Part shown: positions 33,627 through 42,447 of the stretch, one piece after another | Layout: each line of letters opens with the position of its first letter | Numbering within the stretch: position 1 is the stretch's first letter | From: Mesorhizobium hawassense | Lineage (GTDB): Bacteria; Pseudomonadota; Alphaproteobacteria; Rhizobiales; Rhizobiaceae | Length of the DNA: 64,000 nt | Assembly (NCBI RefSeq): GCF_003289945.1 | Contig: NZ_QMBP01000005.1 | Span: 1 to 64,000, forward strand | Reading direction: 5' to 3' | Position numbers and translations under genes: made by a program | The notes under the pieces: model-generated | What the model was told of the DNA's origin: nothing | The model's input: only the letters and a program-made list of their open reading frames with translations | Databases searched by the model: none

Positions 33627-34858
33627 GCAACCTCACGATCAACGCCGACCGTCTGCTTCGCCGCATCGAGGAGCTCGGCAGCCTTGGCCGCGATGCGCAG
33701 GGCCGGCTCGTCCGCGTCGCCGCATCCGACATGGACAGGCTCGGCCGCGACCGCCTCGTCGGCTGGCTGGAGGAGGCGGGGCTGGACGTTGCCGTCGACC
33801 GCATCGGCAACATCTTCGGTATCTGGAAGACCGGCGCCAACGCAAGCCAGGCGCCGATCATGCTCGGCTCGCATATCGACACGGTGATCGACGCCGGCAT
33901 CTATGACGGCTGCTACGGCGTGCTCGCCGGCCTCGAGGCGATCGAGAGCCTGAAGGAGGCCGGCTTCGCGCCGGCGCGCCCGCTCGTCGTCGCCGCCTTC
34001 ACCAACGAGGAGGGCGTGCGCTTTTCGCCCGATATGATGGGTTCGCTGGTCTTTGCCGGCGGCCGCGACCTTGGCGAAGCGCTGGCCTCGGTCGGCACCG
34101 ACGGCACGGTGCTGGGCAAGGAGCTGGAGCGCATCGGCTATGCCGGCAGCCTCGAGCCCGGCTTCCTCGAGCCGCATGCCTATGTCGAGCTGCATGTCGA
34201 GCAGGGGCCGGTGCTCGAGCGCGAAGGCATCGCCATCGGCGCCGTCGAGAACCTGCAGGGCATTTCCTGGCAGCGCATCACCATCGGGGGCGAGGCCAAC
34301 CACGCCGGCACCACGCCGATGTCGATGCGCCGCGATGCCGGCGTCGCCGCCGCGCGGGTGATCGGCTTCCTCGCGGACCGCGCCGACGCCTCGTCGACGC
34401 GGACGGTCGCCACCGTCGGCACCATCGCCTTCGAGCCCAACGCCATCAACGTCATCCCGTCGCGGGCGACCTTCACCATCGATCTGCGCGATCCGAACGA
34501 AACCCACCTTCGCGAACAGGAAGCAGCGCTCGCCGCCTTCCTCGAAAAACTTGCCGCAAGCGCCGGTGTCACCATCCATGCCGAAAGCCTGGCGCGTTTC
34601 GAGCCGGTCACCTTCGATGCCGGCATCGTCTCGCTGATCGAGGATGGCGCCAGGGCCGCCGGCTTTTCCTGCCGGCGCATGACCTCCGGCGCCGGCCACG
34701 ACGCGCAGATGATCGCGCGCATCGCGCCGTCGGCGATGATCTTCGTGCCCAGCCGGGGCGGCATCAGCCACAATCCAGCCGAGTTCACCGCCCCCGGCGA
34801 ACTGGTGGCCGGCGCCAACATCCTGCTCGGCGTCGCCGCCCGGCTGGCAGCCGACTGA
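33623..34858 (+). CDS. M20 family Zn-dependent amidohydrolase (N-carbamoyl/allantoate type)
   Basis: A 411-residue M20 metallohydrolase of the group containing N-carbamoyl-L-amino acid hydrolases, allantoate amidohydrolase and ureidoglycolate enzymes. Metal-binding motifs are 'GSHIDTVIDAGIYDG', 'NEEGVRF' and 'HVEQGPVLE'; the dimerisation-domain motif is 'GEANHAGTTPM'. The ATG overlaps the dpaL stop. In this setting it may remove an acyl or carbamoyl group from an amino acid that feeds the lyase. E. coli also has an M20 gene (ygeY) next to its lyase. Confidence 0.87.
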   Translation: MSNLTINADRLLRRIEELGSLGRDAQGRLVRVAASDMDRLGRDRLVGWLEEAGLDVAVDRIGNIFGIWKTGANASQAPIMLGSHIDTVIDAGIYDGCYGVLAGLEAIESLKEAGFAPARPLVVAAFTNEEGVRFSPDMMGSLVFAGGRDLGEALASVGTDGTVLGKELERIGYAGSLEPGFLEPHAYVELHVEQGPVLEREGIAIGAVENLQGISWQRITIGGEANHAGTTPMSMRRDAGVAAARVIGFLADRADASSTRTVATVGTIAFEPNAINVIPSRATFTIDLRDPNETHLREQEAALAAFLEKLAASAGVTIHAESLARFEPVTFDAGIVSLIEDGARAAGFSCRRMTSGAGHDAQMIARIAPSAMIFVPSRGGISHNPAEFTAPGELVAGANILLGVAARLAAD

Positions 34859-34927
34859 TTGCGGAGAAAACGCATGCGGGCGTCGCCGACACCGTGCCAT
34901 CGGGTCAAAATACCCCCAAAAATAGTC

Positions 34928-34989
34928 AAGTTTGATGTTTCGAGTCGCTGCGAAGCGAACATTCGGCGACATCCAATCGAAACAAACTT
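34928..34989. promoter_or_regulatory. Shared 18-bp motif, copy 2, with inverted partner
   Basis: TCCAA-T-CGAAACAAACTT at 34972-34989 repeats the motif at 32324. An inverted, slightly longer version, AAGTTTGATGTTTCG, lies at 34928-34942. They precede the second lyase gene by about 85 bp and suggest it has its own promoter under the same regulator. Confidence 0.55.
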
Positions 34990-35073
34990 CAATCACTTAG
35001 CCAATTAAGGCGCCAAAATCCCGCCGGATTCGCGCCCGCCAACAGAGTTTCAGTGCCTTGCAGGAAAGCTAGC

Positions 35074-36270
35074 ATGCTGCTTCTCAACCAACGTCCAGAA
35101 CACAACCAGCCGTTGGTTGCCGCCGATGCAGAGGCCCTCGGCATGGCCGGCGGCGCGCGAGCCGAGCATTACCTCGGGGCGCGCGACGACCATGCCGAAA
35201 CACCGCTGCACGGCTTGCCGGCGCTGGCCGATGAGCTCGGCATCGCGGCGCTTCATGTGAAGGATGAGGGCCAGCGCCTTGGCCTTGGCTCCTTCAAGGC
35301 GCTGGGCGGCGCCTATGCCGTCGTCCGGCTGGTGCTGGAGGAGGCCGGCAAGTGGCTTGGGCGCGCCGTCGATATCAGCGAGATGAACGACGCCAAAGTG
35401 CGCCAGATCGCGTCGAGCATGATCTTCGTCTGCGCCACCGACGGCAATCACGGCCGTTCGGTCGCGCAGGGCGCCGGCATGGTCGGCGCGCGTTCGGTGA
35501 TCTACGTCCATGCCGGCGTCAGCGCCGAGCGTGTCGCGGCAATCGCCCGCTTCGGCGCCGAGATCGTGCAGGTCGAGGGCGGCTATGACCATGCTGTGCG
35601 CGAAGTCGCCCGCGTCGGCGCCGAGCGCGGCTGGAAGATCGTCTCCAACACCTCCTGGCTGGGCTATGAGCGCGTGCCTGGCCTGGTCATGCAGGGCTAT
35701 ACGGTGATCGTGCGCGAGACGCTGCGGCGCATGGCCGAGCCGCCCACGCATGTCTTCCTGCAGGCCGGGGTCGGCGGTTTCGCGGCGGCGATCGCCGGCC
35801 ATATGGCGGTAATGCTGGGCGACCGGAGGCCGAAGGCGATCGTGGTCGAGCCGAAGCGCTCGGCCTGCGTCTTCGCCTCGGCCCAGGCCGGGCGACCGGT
35901 ATCGATCGCCAATCAGCAGTCGACCGTGATGACGATGCTCGAATGCGCCGAGCCGTCCCTCGTCGCTTGGCGCGTGCTGATGCGAGTCGGCGATGCCTTC
36001 ATGACGGTGGACGAAGAGGACGCGGTCGCGGTGATGAAGCGGCTGGCGCGGCCCCTGGGCAACGATCCGGCCATCGTCTCCGGCGAGAGCGGCGGAGCAG
36101 GGCTCGCCGGACTGGTCCGCGCCGCGGGCGACAGGCAAATGCGCGCCGCGCTCGGCCTCGACAGCCATTCGCGCGTGCTCGTCATCAACTCGGAGGGCGC
36201 GACCGACCATGGCCGCTTCGCCGAGCTGGTCGGGATGGCGCCGGAAGAGGTGTTCCTGCAGACTGCCTGA
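35074..36270 (+). CDS. dpaL: Diaminopropionate ammonia-lyase, second copy
   Basis: A 398-residue paralogue of the lyase at 32424, co-linear along its whole length with the same Lys75 and Asp123. The ATG at 35074 has AGGAAA upstream and matches the start of copy 1; a GTG at 35053 would add seven residues. It differs at many surface positions and in the loop near residue 290 ('SIANQQSTVMTMLECAEPS'). It is followed after 19 bp by another M20 hydrolase gene. The duplication is old rather than recent, judging by scattered substitutions. Confidence 0.87.
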   Translation: MLLLNQRPEHNQPLVAADAEALGMAGGARAEHYLGARDDHAETPLHGLPALADELGIAALHVKDEGQRLGLGSFKALGGAYAVVRLVLEEAGKWLGRAVDISEMNDAKVRQIASSMIFVCATDGNHGRSVAQGAGMVGARSVIYVHAGVSAERVAAIARFGAEIVQVEGGYDHAVREVARVGAERGWKIVSNTSWLGYERVPGLVMQGYTVIVRETLRRMAEPPTHVFLQAGVGGFAAAIAGHMAVMLGDRRPKAIVVEPKRSACVFASAQAGRPVSIANQQSTVMTMLECAEPSLVAWRVLMRVGDAFMTVDEEDAVAVMKRLARPLGNDPAIVSGESGGAGLAGLVRAAGDRQMRAALGLDSHSRVLVINSEGATDHGRFAELVGMAPEEVFLQTA

Positions 36271-36289
36271 GACAGGCTTGAGGGCGACG

Positions 36290-37474
36290 ATGACTGAACT
36301 CGACCGACAGGCACTGCTCAGCGAAATGACGGCGTGGCGGCATGATCTCCACGCCCATCCCGAATTCGGCTTCGAGGAAAAACGCACCGCCGCCTTCGTC
36401 GCGCAACAGCTGCGCGGCTTCGGGCTGCAGGTCGCCGAGGGCATCGGCGGCACCGGCGTCGTCGGCACGCTGACGCGCGGCAGCGGCAATCGCGCCATTG
36501 CGCTGCGCGCCGACATGGACGCGCTGCGCATCGCCGAGCAAGGGACCGCGCCTTATCGCTCACAGGCACCCGGCACCATGCATGCCTGCGGCCATGACGG
36601 CCACACATCGATGCTGCTCGGCGCCGCCAAGCTGCTCGCTAGCGAAGGCGGCTTCGACGGCACCGTGCGCTTCATCTTCCAGCCGGCCGAGGAATGGGGC
36701 AAAGGCGCGCTGGCCATGCTCGACGACGGTCTGTTGGAGCGCTTCCCCTTCGAGGAGATTTTCGGGCTGCACAACATGCCCGGCCTGCCGATCGGTCATT
36801 TCGAGACGCGGAGCGGCCCGGTGATGTCCGCCGAGGACAATTTCGAGATCGTGCTCAAGGGCCTCGGCGGCCACGCGGCGCGGCCGCATGCCGGGCAGGA
36901 GACGCTGGTCGCGGCCTGCGCGCTGGTCGTCAATCTGCAGACCATCGTCTCGCGGCGCCTGAGCCCTGCCGATATCGCCGTCGTCTCGGTGACCGAGCTC
37001 ATCACCGACGGCACCCGCAACGCGCTGCCCGGCATGGCGCGCATCCTCGGCGACTGCCGCAGTTTCCGGCCCGAGGTGAGCGCCGCGATCGAGACGGAGA
37101 TGCGCCGCATCGCCAAGGGTACGGCGCAGGCCTATAACGTCGGGACCGATATCACTTACACGCGCGAGTTCGTGCCTTTGATCAACGATGCGGCGCTGGT
37201 GGATGAGGCACTTGCGGCGGCCAGGACGGTGCTGGCCGACGATGCCGTTGGCGTCGCCGCCGACGACGCTGTTCGCGTCGCGGCTGAGCCGATGACCGCC
37301 TCGGAGGATTTCGCCCGCTTCCTCGACCATGTGCCCGGATGCTTCGTCTTCATGGGCAATGGCGACACCGCGCCGCTGCACAATCCGGCCTATGACTTCA
37401 ACGACCAAGGCCTGCTGCACGGCGCGCGGTATCATGCGGCGGTGGTGAGGCGCAGGCTGGCGGTGGGCGGCTAG
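36290..37474 (+). CDS. M20D family amidohydrolase (hippurate hydrolase-like)
   Basis: A 394-residue M20D metallohydrolase of the hippurate hydrolase and N-acyl-amino-acid deacylase group. Metal sites: 'MHACGHDGHTSM', 'FQPAEEWGKGALAML' and the closing 'LHNPAYDFND'. The lid domain motif is 'GLGGHAARPH'. The ATG at 36290 has GAGGG upstream. Placed right after the second lyase gene, it probably deacylates an N-acyl amino acid for it (inferred). It is followed by a composite repeat. Confidence 0.88.
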   Translation: MTELDRQALLSEMTAWRHDLHAHPEFGFEEKRTAAFVAQQLRGFGLQVAEGIGGTGVVGTLTRGSGNRAIALRADMDALRIAEQGTAPYRSQAPGTMHACGHDGHTSMLLGAAKLLASEGGFDGTVRFIFQPAEEWGKGALAMLDDGLLERFPFEEIFGLHNMPGLPIGHFETRSGPVMSAEDNFEIVLKGLGGHAARPHAGQETLVAACALVVNLQTIVSRRLSPADIAVVSVTELITDGTRNALPGMARILGDCRSFRPEVSAAIETEMRRIAKGTAQAYNVGTDITYTREFVPLINDAALVDEALAAARTVLADDAVGVAADDAVRVAAEPMTASEDFARFLDHVPGCFVFMGNGDTAPLHNPAYDFNDQGLLHGARYHAAVVRRRLAVGG

Positions 37475-37808
37475 CAATCTCCCCGCTTGTGGGGGAGATG
37501 CCCGGCAGGGCAGAGGGGGGCGCTGTCCCGCCGGCCTGCTGAAGCTTGGGTTCCTCGCCCCGCCAGACGCGGGGAGAGGTGTCCGCGAAGCGGACCGAGA
37601 GGGGCCTTCGCAGGGCGCTTCCCTCTCCGTCTCGGCTTCGCCGAGCCACCTCTCCCGACATTCGTGGGGCGAGGAACCTTGATCCTGCAACGCCGCGATC
37701 CTTCGCGCCCCTCTCTGGCCTGCCGGCTTTCGTCGCTCGGAAAGCCAAGCAATTGGCTTCCCGTCCGCTGCGCGGACCGCTCCTCAACCCCCACAAGGAG
37801 GGAGATTA
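37475..37808. repeat. RIME-like element (copy 4) interrupted by a second palindromic element
   Basis: The outer arms match the element at 2836. Inside sits another inverted-repeat element, 37549-37678, bounded by GGTTCCTCGCCCC and GGGGCGAGGAACC, with an internal CTCTCCGTCTCGGC / GCGGACCGAGAGG pair. This looks like insertion of one mobile palindrome into another. The region to 37880 has no gene. Confidence 0.75.
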
Positions 37809-37880
37809 GCTGTACCCCCGGTAACTCTTTCTTCTCTGCTTTCATGCAATATTGCTGGGACGGGACGGCAAGAACAAAGA

Positions 37881-39992
37881 ATGGCGGACGACAATAAACG
37901 CAATGGCAAGTTCTGGGCGCTGGCGCTCGACCGCGCACATCTCGGCCTATGGGACTGGAATCTGTCGACCGGCGATTGCTACTATTCGCCGACCTGGTCG
38001 AAGATGCTGGGCTATGAGGAGGGCGAGCTCGCCAACACCTCCGATCTCTGGCTGAAGCTCACCCATCCCGACGACCGCCAGCGCGCGCAGGAAAGCGGCG
38101 ACCGCCATATCGTGGGCCTCGTCGAATCCATCGAGACCGAGCTGCGCCTGCGCCACAAGGACGGCCACTGGGTCTGGGTGCTCGACCGCGGCGGCATCGT
38201 CGAATGGGACGCCGACGGCAAGCCGTTCAGGCTGATGGGTGTGCAGACCGACATCACCCGGCAGAAAGAGGCCGAGGCGGCGCTGGAACAGGTCAACATC
38301 CGCTTTCGCCTGGCGCTCGCCGCCAGCGGCACCGGCATCTGGCACCACGATATCGGCACCAGGAAGAGCTATTGGGACGCGCGCAGCCGCGAGATATTCG
38401 GCCTCGTTGCCGACAACGACGAGGTGTCGGCCGAGCTGTGGCACACCTATCTCCATCCGGACGACAAGGAAGCCACCGAGCGCGCGCATGAGATCGCGCC
38501 GGGCTCCAACGAAGTCGTGGCCTCGCAATACCGCATCATCCGGCGTGACGGCCAGGTCCGCCATCTCGAATCTCTGGTGCGCTTCGTCGCCGATGTCGGC
38601 TCGGCCGGCCAGGTGCTGGGCACTGTGCGCGACATCACCGAGGAGAAGACTCGCGCCGAGGGGCTCGCCTTCGCCGCGCGTCACGACGCCCTGACCGGGC
38701 TGCTCAACCGCTCGGCCTTCGACCGGCTGCTTGCCGAAAACATCGCCCTGGCCGAGCGCCTGCCGCTTGGCGTGTTCTATGTCGACCTCGACTACTTCAA
38801 GGCGCTCAACGACTATGCCGGCCACGCCGCCGGGGATCTGGCGCTGAAGAGCGTGGCTGCCGGGATCCTCGCCAGCCTGCCGGCGTCGGCGCATGCGGCG
38901 CGCCTCGGCGGCGACGAGTTCGCGCTGATGGTGCCGAACTGCAACGACGCCTGTGCCGAGCGCCTTGCCCGCGCCGTGCTCGCCGCCGTGCGCGATGCCG
39001 ATCTCGGCTCGGCGGTCAGCTCGCGCCGCCTTGCCGCCAGCATCGGCATCGCCTTCGTGCGCGACCGCAACATGAGCGTGGCCGACGCGCTCGCCTGCGC
39101 CGACGATGCCTGCTACGCCGCCAAGGCCGGCGGCCGTGACCGTTTCGCCGTGTTCTCGCCGGAGTCGGTCGCCGGCTCCGGCGGCCTCAACGCCGCGCGG
39201 CTCGCCGCCGACCTGGTCGACGCGATGGAGGACGGCCGGCTGAAGCTTTACGGCCAGGAAATCCACAAGCTCGGCCTGCCATGGAAGGACAGCCGTCATG
39301 TCGAGGTGCTGGCCAGGCTCGAAGGCCGCAACGGCAAGATGATCCCGCCCATCGATTTCGTGCCCGTGGCCGAACGCTTCGGCCTAGCCGCGCGGCTCGA
39401 CCGCTGGATCATCCACACCGCGATGCTGCGCCATGGCGAGGCGATGCGCGCCGGCGCCATCTCGCTCGACTTCAACCTGTCGGCGCAGACACTTTCCGAC
39501 CCGCAGCTCTGGAGCTTCGTCGACGAGGCCATCGCCGAAAGCGGCGCGCCTCCGTCGGCGGTCGGCTTCGAGATCACCGAGACCGCCGCCGTCACCAATT
39601 TCGACGCGGCCGAGGCATTCGTGCGCCGGGCGCGCGAGCGTCATTGCCGCGTCAGCCTCGACGATTTCGGCGCCGGCATGAGCTCGTTCGAATATCTGAG
39701 GCGCTTCCCCATCGACGCCATCAAGATCGACGGCTCCTTCGTCGAGCACATCGCCTACAGCCGCTTCGACCGAGAGATCGTCTCGGCGATCACCGGCATC
39801 GCCCGCTCGATGGGCGCCGCCGTGGTAGCCGAAAAGATCGAGGAAAAGAACGCGCTGGAGATCCTCATGGGCATGGGCGTCGCCTATGGCCAAGGCTATT
39901 TCCTGCACCGGCCCGAGCCGCTGGAGGCGATCGTGGCAAGAGCCGCGATTTCAAGGGAACGGCCGCATGCCAGGCTGGGTGCTATAAAATAA
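37881..39992 (+). CDS. PAS-PAS-GGDEF-EAL cyclic-di-GMP protein
   Basis: A 703-residue soluble signalling protein. PAS domains are at about 15-125 and 145-262, both with PAC ends ('VQTDITRQKEAE', 'VRDITEEKTRAE'). The diguanylate cyclase domain has Arg-Leu-Gly-Gly-Asp-Glu-Phe at 341-347, with no RxxD inhibitory site in front. The phosphodiesterase domain starts near 440; its signature is E475-V-L477 instead of EAL, and D594-D595-F-G is intact. The last loop-6 motif reads 'VVAEKIEEKNAL'. Both activities are possible. The protein would link an unknown stimulus sensed by PAS to c-di-GMP level. Confidence 0.9.
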   Translation: MADDNKRNGKFWALALDRAHLGLWDWNLSTGDCYYSPTWSKMLGYEEGELANTSDLWLKLTHPDDRQRAQESGDRHIVGLVESIETELRLRHKDGHWVWVLDRGGIVEWDADGKPFRLMGVQTDITRQKEAEAALEQVNIRFRLALAASGTGIWHHDIGTRKSYWDARSREIFGLVADNDEVSAELWHTYLHPDDKEATERAHEIAPGSNEVVASQYRIIRRDGQVRHLESLVRFVADVGSAGQVLGTVRDITEEKTRAEGLAFAARHDALTGLLNRSAFDRLLAENIALAERLPLGVFYVDLDYFKALNDYAGHAAGDLALKSVAAGILASLPASAHAARLGGDEFALMVPNCNDACAERLARAVLAAVRDADLGSAVSSRRLAASIGIAFVRDRNMSVADALACADDACYAAKAGGRDRFAVFSPESVAGSGGLNAARLAADLVDAMEDGRLKLYGQEIHKLGLPWKDSRHVEVLARLEGRNGKMIPPIDFVPVAERFGLAARLDRWIIHTAMLRHGEAMRAGAISLDFNLSAQTLSDPQLWSFVDEAIAESGAPPSAVGFEITETAAVTNFDAAEAFVRRARERHCRVSLDDFGAGMSSFEYLRRFPIDAIKIDGSFVEHIAYSRFDREIVSAITGIARSMGAAVVAEKIEEKNALEILMGMGVAYGQGYFLHRPEPLEAIVARAAISRERPHARLGAIK

Positions 39993-40081
39993 GCACTTAC
40001 TAAAATTGAAATTACTCATTTAAGGGCCCCGTAATCCGCTACGATGATGATCCGAGTCACAAAGCGAATCGGAGCGCCTGG

Positions 40082-40444
40082 ATGAAAACCCTTCCCTTGC
40101 TTGCGGCAACTGCAATCGGCCTGCTCGGCCTCTTCGCCACCCAGCCATCCCATGCGGGCTCGGATAACGGCGGCGGGCTGACGGCGACATCCACGGCCGA
40201 CGATAATGAGGATCAGGTCAATACATCCAGCGTCGGCGACGACCATGAGGCCGCCGAGAATGACGAAGGCGGGCAGAATGGCAGCGGCGCCACTTCCGGC
40301 TCGCATGAAGGCGACCAGGGCGACGACGACCACGAAAGCGGGGACGATGGCAGCCATGATGGCGGCGGCGACAGCGGCAGCCATGACGGAGGCGGCGACA
40401 GCGGCAGCCATGACGGTGGCGGCGACAGCGGCGGCGACGACTGA
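40082..40444 (+). CDS. Secreted acidic Gly/Asp/Ser repeat protein
   Basis: A 120-residue protein with a signal peptide (cut after 'PSHA', residue 25). The mature part is almost devoid of hydrophobic residues and rich in Asp, Gly, Ser and His. It ends in three perfect copies of the nonapeptide SHDGGGDSG (residues 91-117). It is probably disordered and may bind calcium or other cations. No function is known. The frame is real judging by the signal peptide and the GAGCGCCTGG ribosome region. Confidence 0.65.
   Translation: MKTLPLLAATAIGLLGLFATQPSHAGSDNGGGLTATSTADDNEDQVNTSSVGDDHEAAENDEGGQNGSGATSGSHEGDQGDDDHESGDDGSHDGGGDSGSHDGGGDSGSHDGGGDSGGDD
40352..40432 (+). repeat. 27-bp tandem repeat, three units
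   Basis: Three in-frame 27-bp units encode SHDGGGDSG each. The units differ only at a third base or two, so copy number may vary between strains. Confidence 0.8.
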
Positions 40445-40534
40445 GCGTCCGGATTGAAGGCCGCAATCCCGGATGGTGGTTTCCGGCAAGCAGAGGCGAG
40501 TCCCCGCTTGCCGGCGTCGTGTAACGGACAGGCT

Positions 40535-40558
40535 CCGCGGCCTTGCCGCGGCCCTCTT
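40535..40558 (+). terminator. Hairpin after the acidic repeat protein gene
   Basis: CCGCGGC-CTT-GCCGCGG (40535-40551) is followed by CCCTCTTT. The T-tract is weak. It is about 90 bp after the stop codon. The rest of the 293-bp gap to the next gene holds only a fragment of the common rhizobial repeat near 40588-40616. Confidence 0.45.
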
Positions 40559-40737
40559 TCGGAATTGAGCCAAAACGAGGAGATAGCGCGGTTCATCGTT
40601 AAAAGGTGAACCATCGTTCTATCGAACTCTTAGGATACTCGGGCTATTGCCTGTGAAACGCTCCGCTCGGGACATGACGTCTTGGCTTGACTGTCCGGCG
40701 TCCGGTCCATGACGGAGGGGCGCCAGCGAGACCGGCG

Positions 40738-41232
40738 ATGTCTTCGACGCTCAACACCGCTCTTGTAATCCTGCAGCAGCAACGTCTGCCGCCAATGGCT
40801 AGGCCGTCGGCGGACAATCTCGTCGCGACCACCGACAGCGCCTCCGGCCCCGCGGCTTCGCCGCTCATGCCGGCGGAGCCCGCGGTCTCGGCATCCATGT
40901 TCAGTCTCGACAGCCTCAACATCACGGCGACGAAGGTCCGGCTGATGCAGCGCGCGGGCAAGGAGTTCCGTGTCGATCAGGCCGACTACGAATCCGTGTC
41001 TTCCTACGGTTCGGCGATCAAGAACGCCGTCGAAGCGTTGAAACGGCAATCTCCGTCGGCGGTCCCCAAGATAGAAAGGCAGCTTGGCCTGGACCAGCTT
41101 GGCGTTTCGCTGGATACGCTCGTCAACGCGATCGTCGATCCGCGACACGGCGACCGGTTGGATGCCGCCTTGAAGCAGCATGCCGGCGGGCAGGGCAACC
41201 AGTTGGACGAGCTCGGGCTTTACGGCGGCTGA
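40738..41232 (+). CDS. Hypothetical protein
   Basis: A 164-residue soluble protein without signal peptide or recognised domain. The N-terminal 50 residues are Ala/Pro/Ser-rich and probably flexible. The C-terminal 110 residues are helical ('DYESVSSYGSAIKNAVEALKRQ', 'GLDQLGVSLDTLVNAIVDPRHGDRLDAALKQHA'). The ATG at 40738 was chosen; the frame continues to a TTG at 40687. GC pattern and the amphipathic helices support a real gene. It ends 6 bp from the stop of the convergent azlD gene. Confidence 0.65.
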   Translation: MSSTLNTALVILQQQRLPPMARPSADNLVATTDSASGPAASPLMPAEPAVSASMFSLDSLNITATKVRLMQRAGKEFRVDQADYESVSSYGSAIKNAVEALKRQSPSAVPKIERQLGLDQLGVSLDTLVNAIVDPRHGDRLDAALKQHAGGQGNQLDELGLYGG

Positions 41233-41238
41233 AGCCGG

Positions 41239-41538
41239 TTATCCCATCAGCCACCGCAACAGGCCCGCCGAGGCCACCCCGATCACCACCGTCGGCAGCA
41301 TCGACAGCCGCGTCGCGGCAAGCAGGGTGATGGCGAGAGCCGCAAGGTCGGCCGGGTTCTTCGAGACGAAGTCCGGCGCGATCACCGAGATCAGCACGCA
41401 GCCGGGCGCGGCTTCCATCACCGCCGTGGCGCGCGGGCTGAGCGTGCGGTTCTTGAGCATCACATAGCCGCCAATGCGGGTGAGATACGTTACCCCGGCC
41501 ATCGCCAGGATGGCGAGCACGGTCATCGGGTCGATCAT
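41239..41538 (-). CDS. azlD: AzlD family transporter small subunit
   Basis: A 99-residue membrane protein with about four hydrophobic segments and the AzlD motif 'VTYLTRIGGYVML'. AzlC and AzlD together form an exporter of branched-chain amino acids and their analogues. The gene overlaps azlC by 4 bp. A divergent Lrp/AsnC regulator supports an amino-acid export role. Confidence 0.9.
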   Translation of the reverse strand: MIDPMTVLAILAMAGVTYLTRIGGYVMLKNRTLSPRATAVMEAAPGCVLISVIAPDFVSKNPADLAALAITLLAATRLSMLPTVVIGVASAGLLRWLMG

Positions 41539-42278
41539 TTGTCACCTGCCAGGAACCACGCGGCCAGCAGGCCGGACAGCGCGCCGGCCGCCACATACCA
41601 GGCGCCGGGCACGACGAGATAGATGAGCGCCGCCACCGTGAGGCTGACCAGCCATGGCCGCGCCGCGGCAAAGCCCTTCCACATGCCCCGCAGCAGCACC
41701 AGGAAGACGGCCGGGAAGGCCATTGCGAAGCCGTATGTCTCGACGTCACCGAGCACCGGGCCGAGCGCCGCGCCGCAGGTCGTGAACGCGACCCAGGCGA
41801 GGTAGAAGGGCAGGCCGGCGCCCAGATAGAAAGGCAGGCTGAAGGCCGGCCGCAGGCCGTCGGCGGCACGGCGTTGCGCGTCGGCCAGGCCAACCGCCCA
41901 GCTCTCGTCGCACATCAGGAACAGCGCCGGAAAAACCTGCCGCCTCGGCAAATGCTTGATGAACGGCGCAAGTGCCGCGCCCATCAGGAAATGCCGGCTG
42001 TTGACCAAAAGCGTGATGGCGGCGATCAGAAGGATATGTGGCGGCGAGGTCCAGAGCTGGATCGCGGCGAATTCGGAACCGCCGGCGAAATTGAGCCCGG
42101 TCATCAGCGACACCTCGACGACGGAAAGGCCTTTCTGCGCCGCTTGCGCGCCAAGCACCAGCGCATAGGGGATGATGCCGAGCAGCACCGGCGTCGAAGC
42201 GGCAAGCCCGCGCCGGAACTCTCCGCCGCGCCTGCTGTTGGTCTGGCCCTCGGCGAGGGCGATCTCGGAAACGCTCAT
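41535..42278 (-). CDS. azlC: AzlC family amino acid exporter subunit
   Basis: A 247-residue inner-membrane protein with about seven hydrophobic segments. The family motifs are 'FRRGLAASTPVLLGIIPYALVLG' (N terminus) and 'MTGLNFAGGSEFAAIQLW'. It is the large subunit of the AzlCD branched-chain amino acid exporter. The gene diverges from an Lrp/AsnC regulator, the usual arrangement for these exporters. Confidence 0.9.
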   Translation of the reverse strand: MSVSEIALAEGQTNSRRGGEFRRGLAASTPVLLGIIPYALVLGAQAAQKGLSVVEVSLMTGLNFAGGSEFAAIQLWTSPPHILLIAAITLLVNSRHFLMGAALAPFIKHLPRRQVFPALFLMCDESWAVGLADAQRRAADGLRPAFSLPFYLGAGLPFYLAWVAFTTCGAALGPVLGDVETYGFAMAFPAVFLVLLRGMWKGFAAARPWLVSLTVAALIYLVVPGAWYVAAGALSGLLAAWFLAGDK

Positions 42279-42392
42279 GGCTCTGCCTTAGGCGGGCCTC
42301 GCGGCCGCCGTTCTCCTGTTCGGTTGTCGGATATCGGTGGCCGCACCATAGCCGAAACGCCGGGCAATCGGGTTGCGAAGATGCGCCGTTTC

Positions 42393-42407
42393 TGCCACGA
42401 TTTGGCA
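42393..42407. promoter_or_regulatory. Candidate Lrp/AsnC operator
   Basis: A 15-bp palindrome TGCCA-N5-TGGCA lies in the azlC-lrp intergenic region, 41 bp before the lrp start. Its length and symmetry fit Lrp/AsnC binding sites. Confidence 0.45.
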
Positions 42408-42447
42408 TTGGATAGCGTATTCAGGCAAAAGATTGGAATCATGCACC

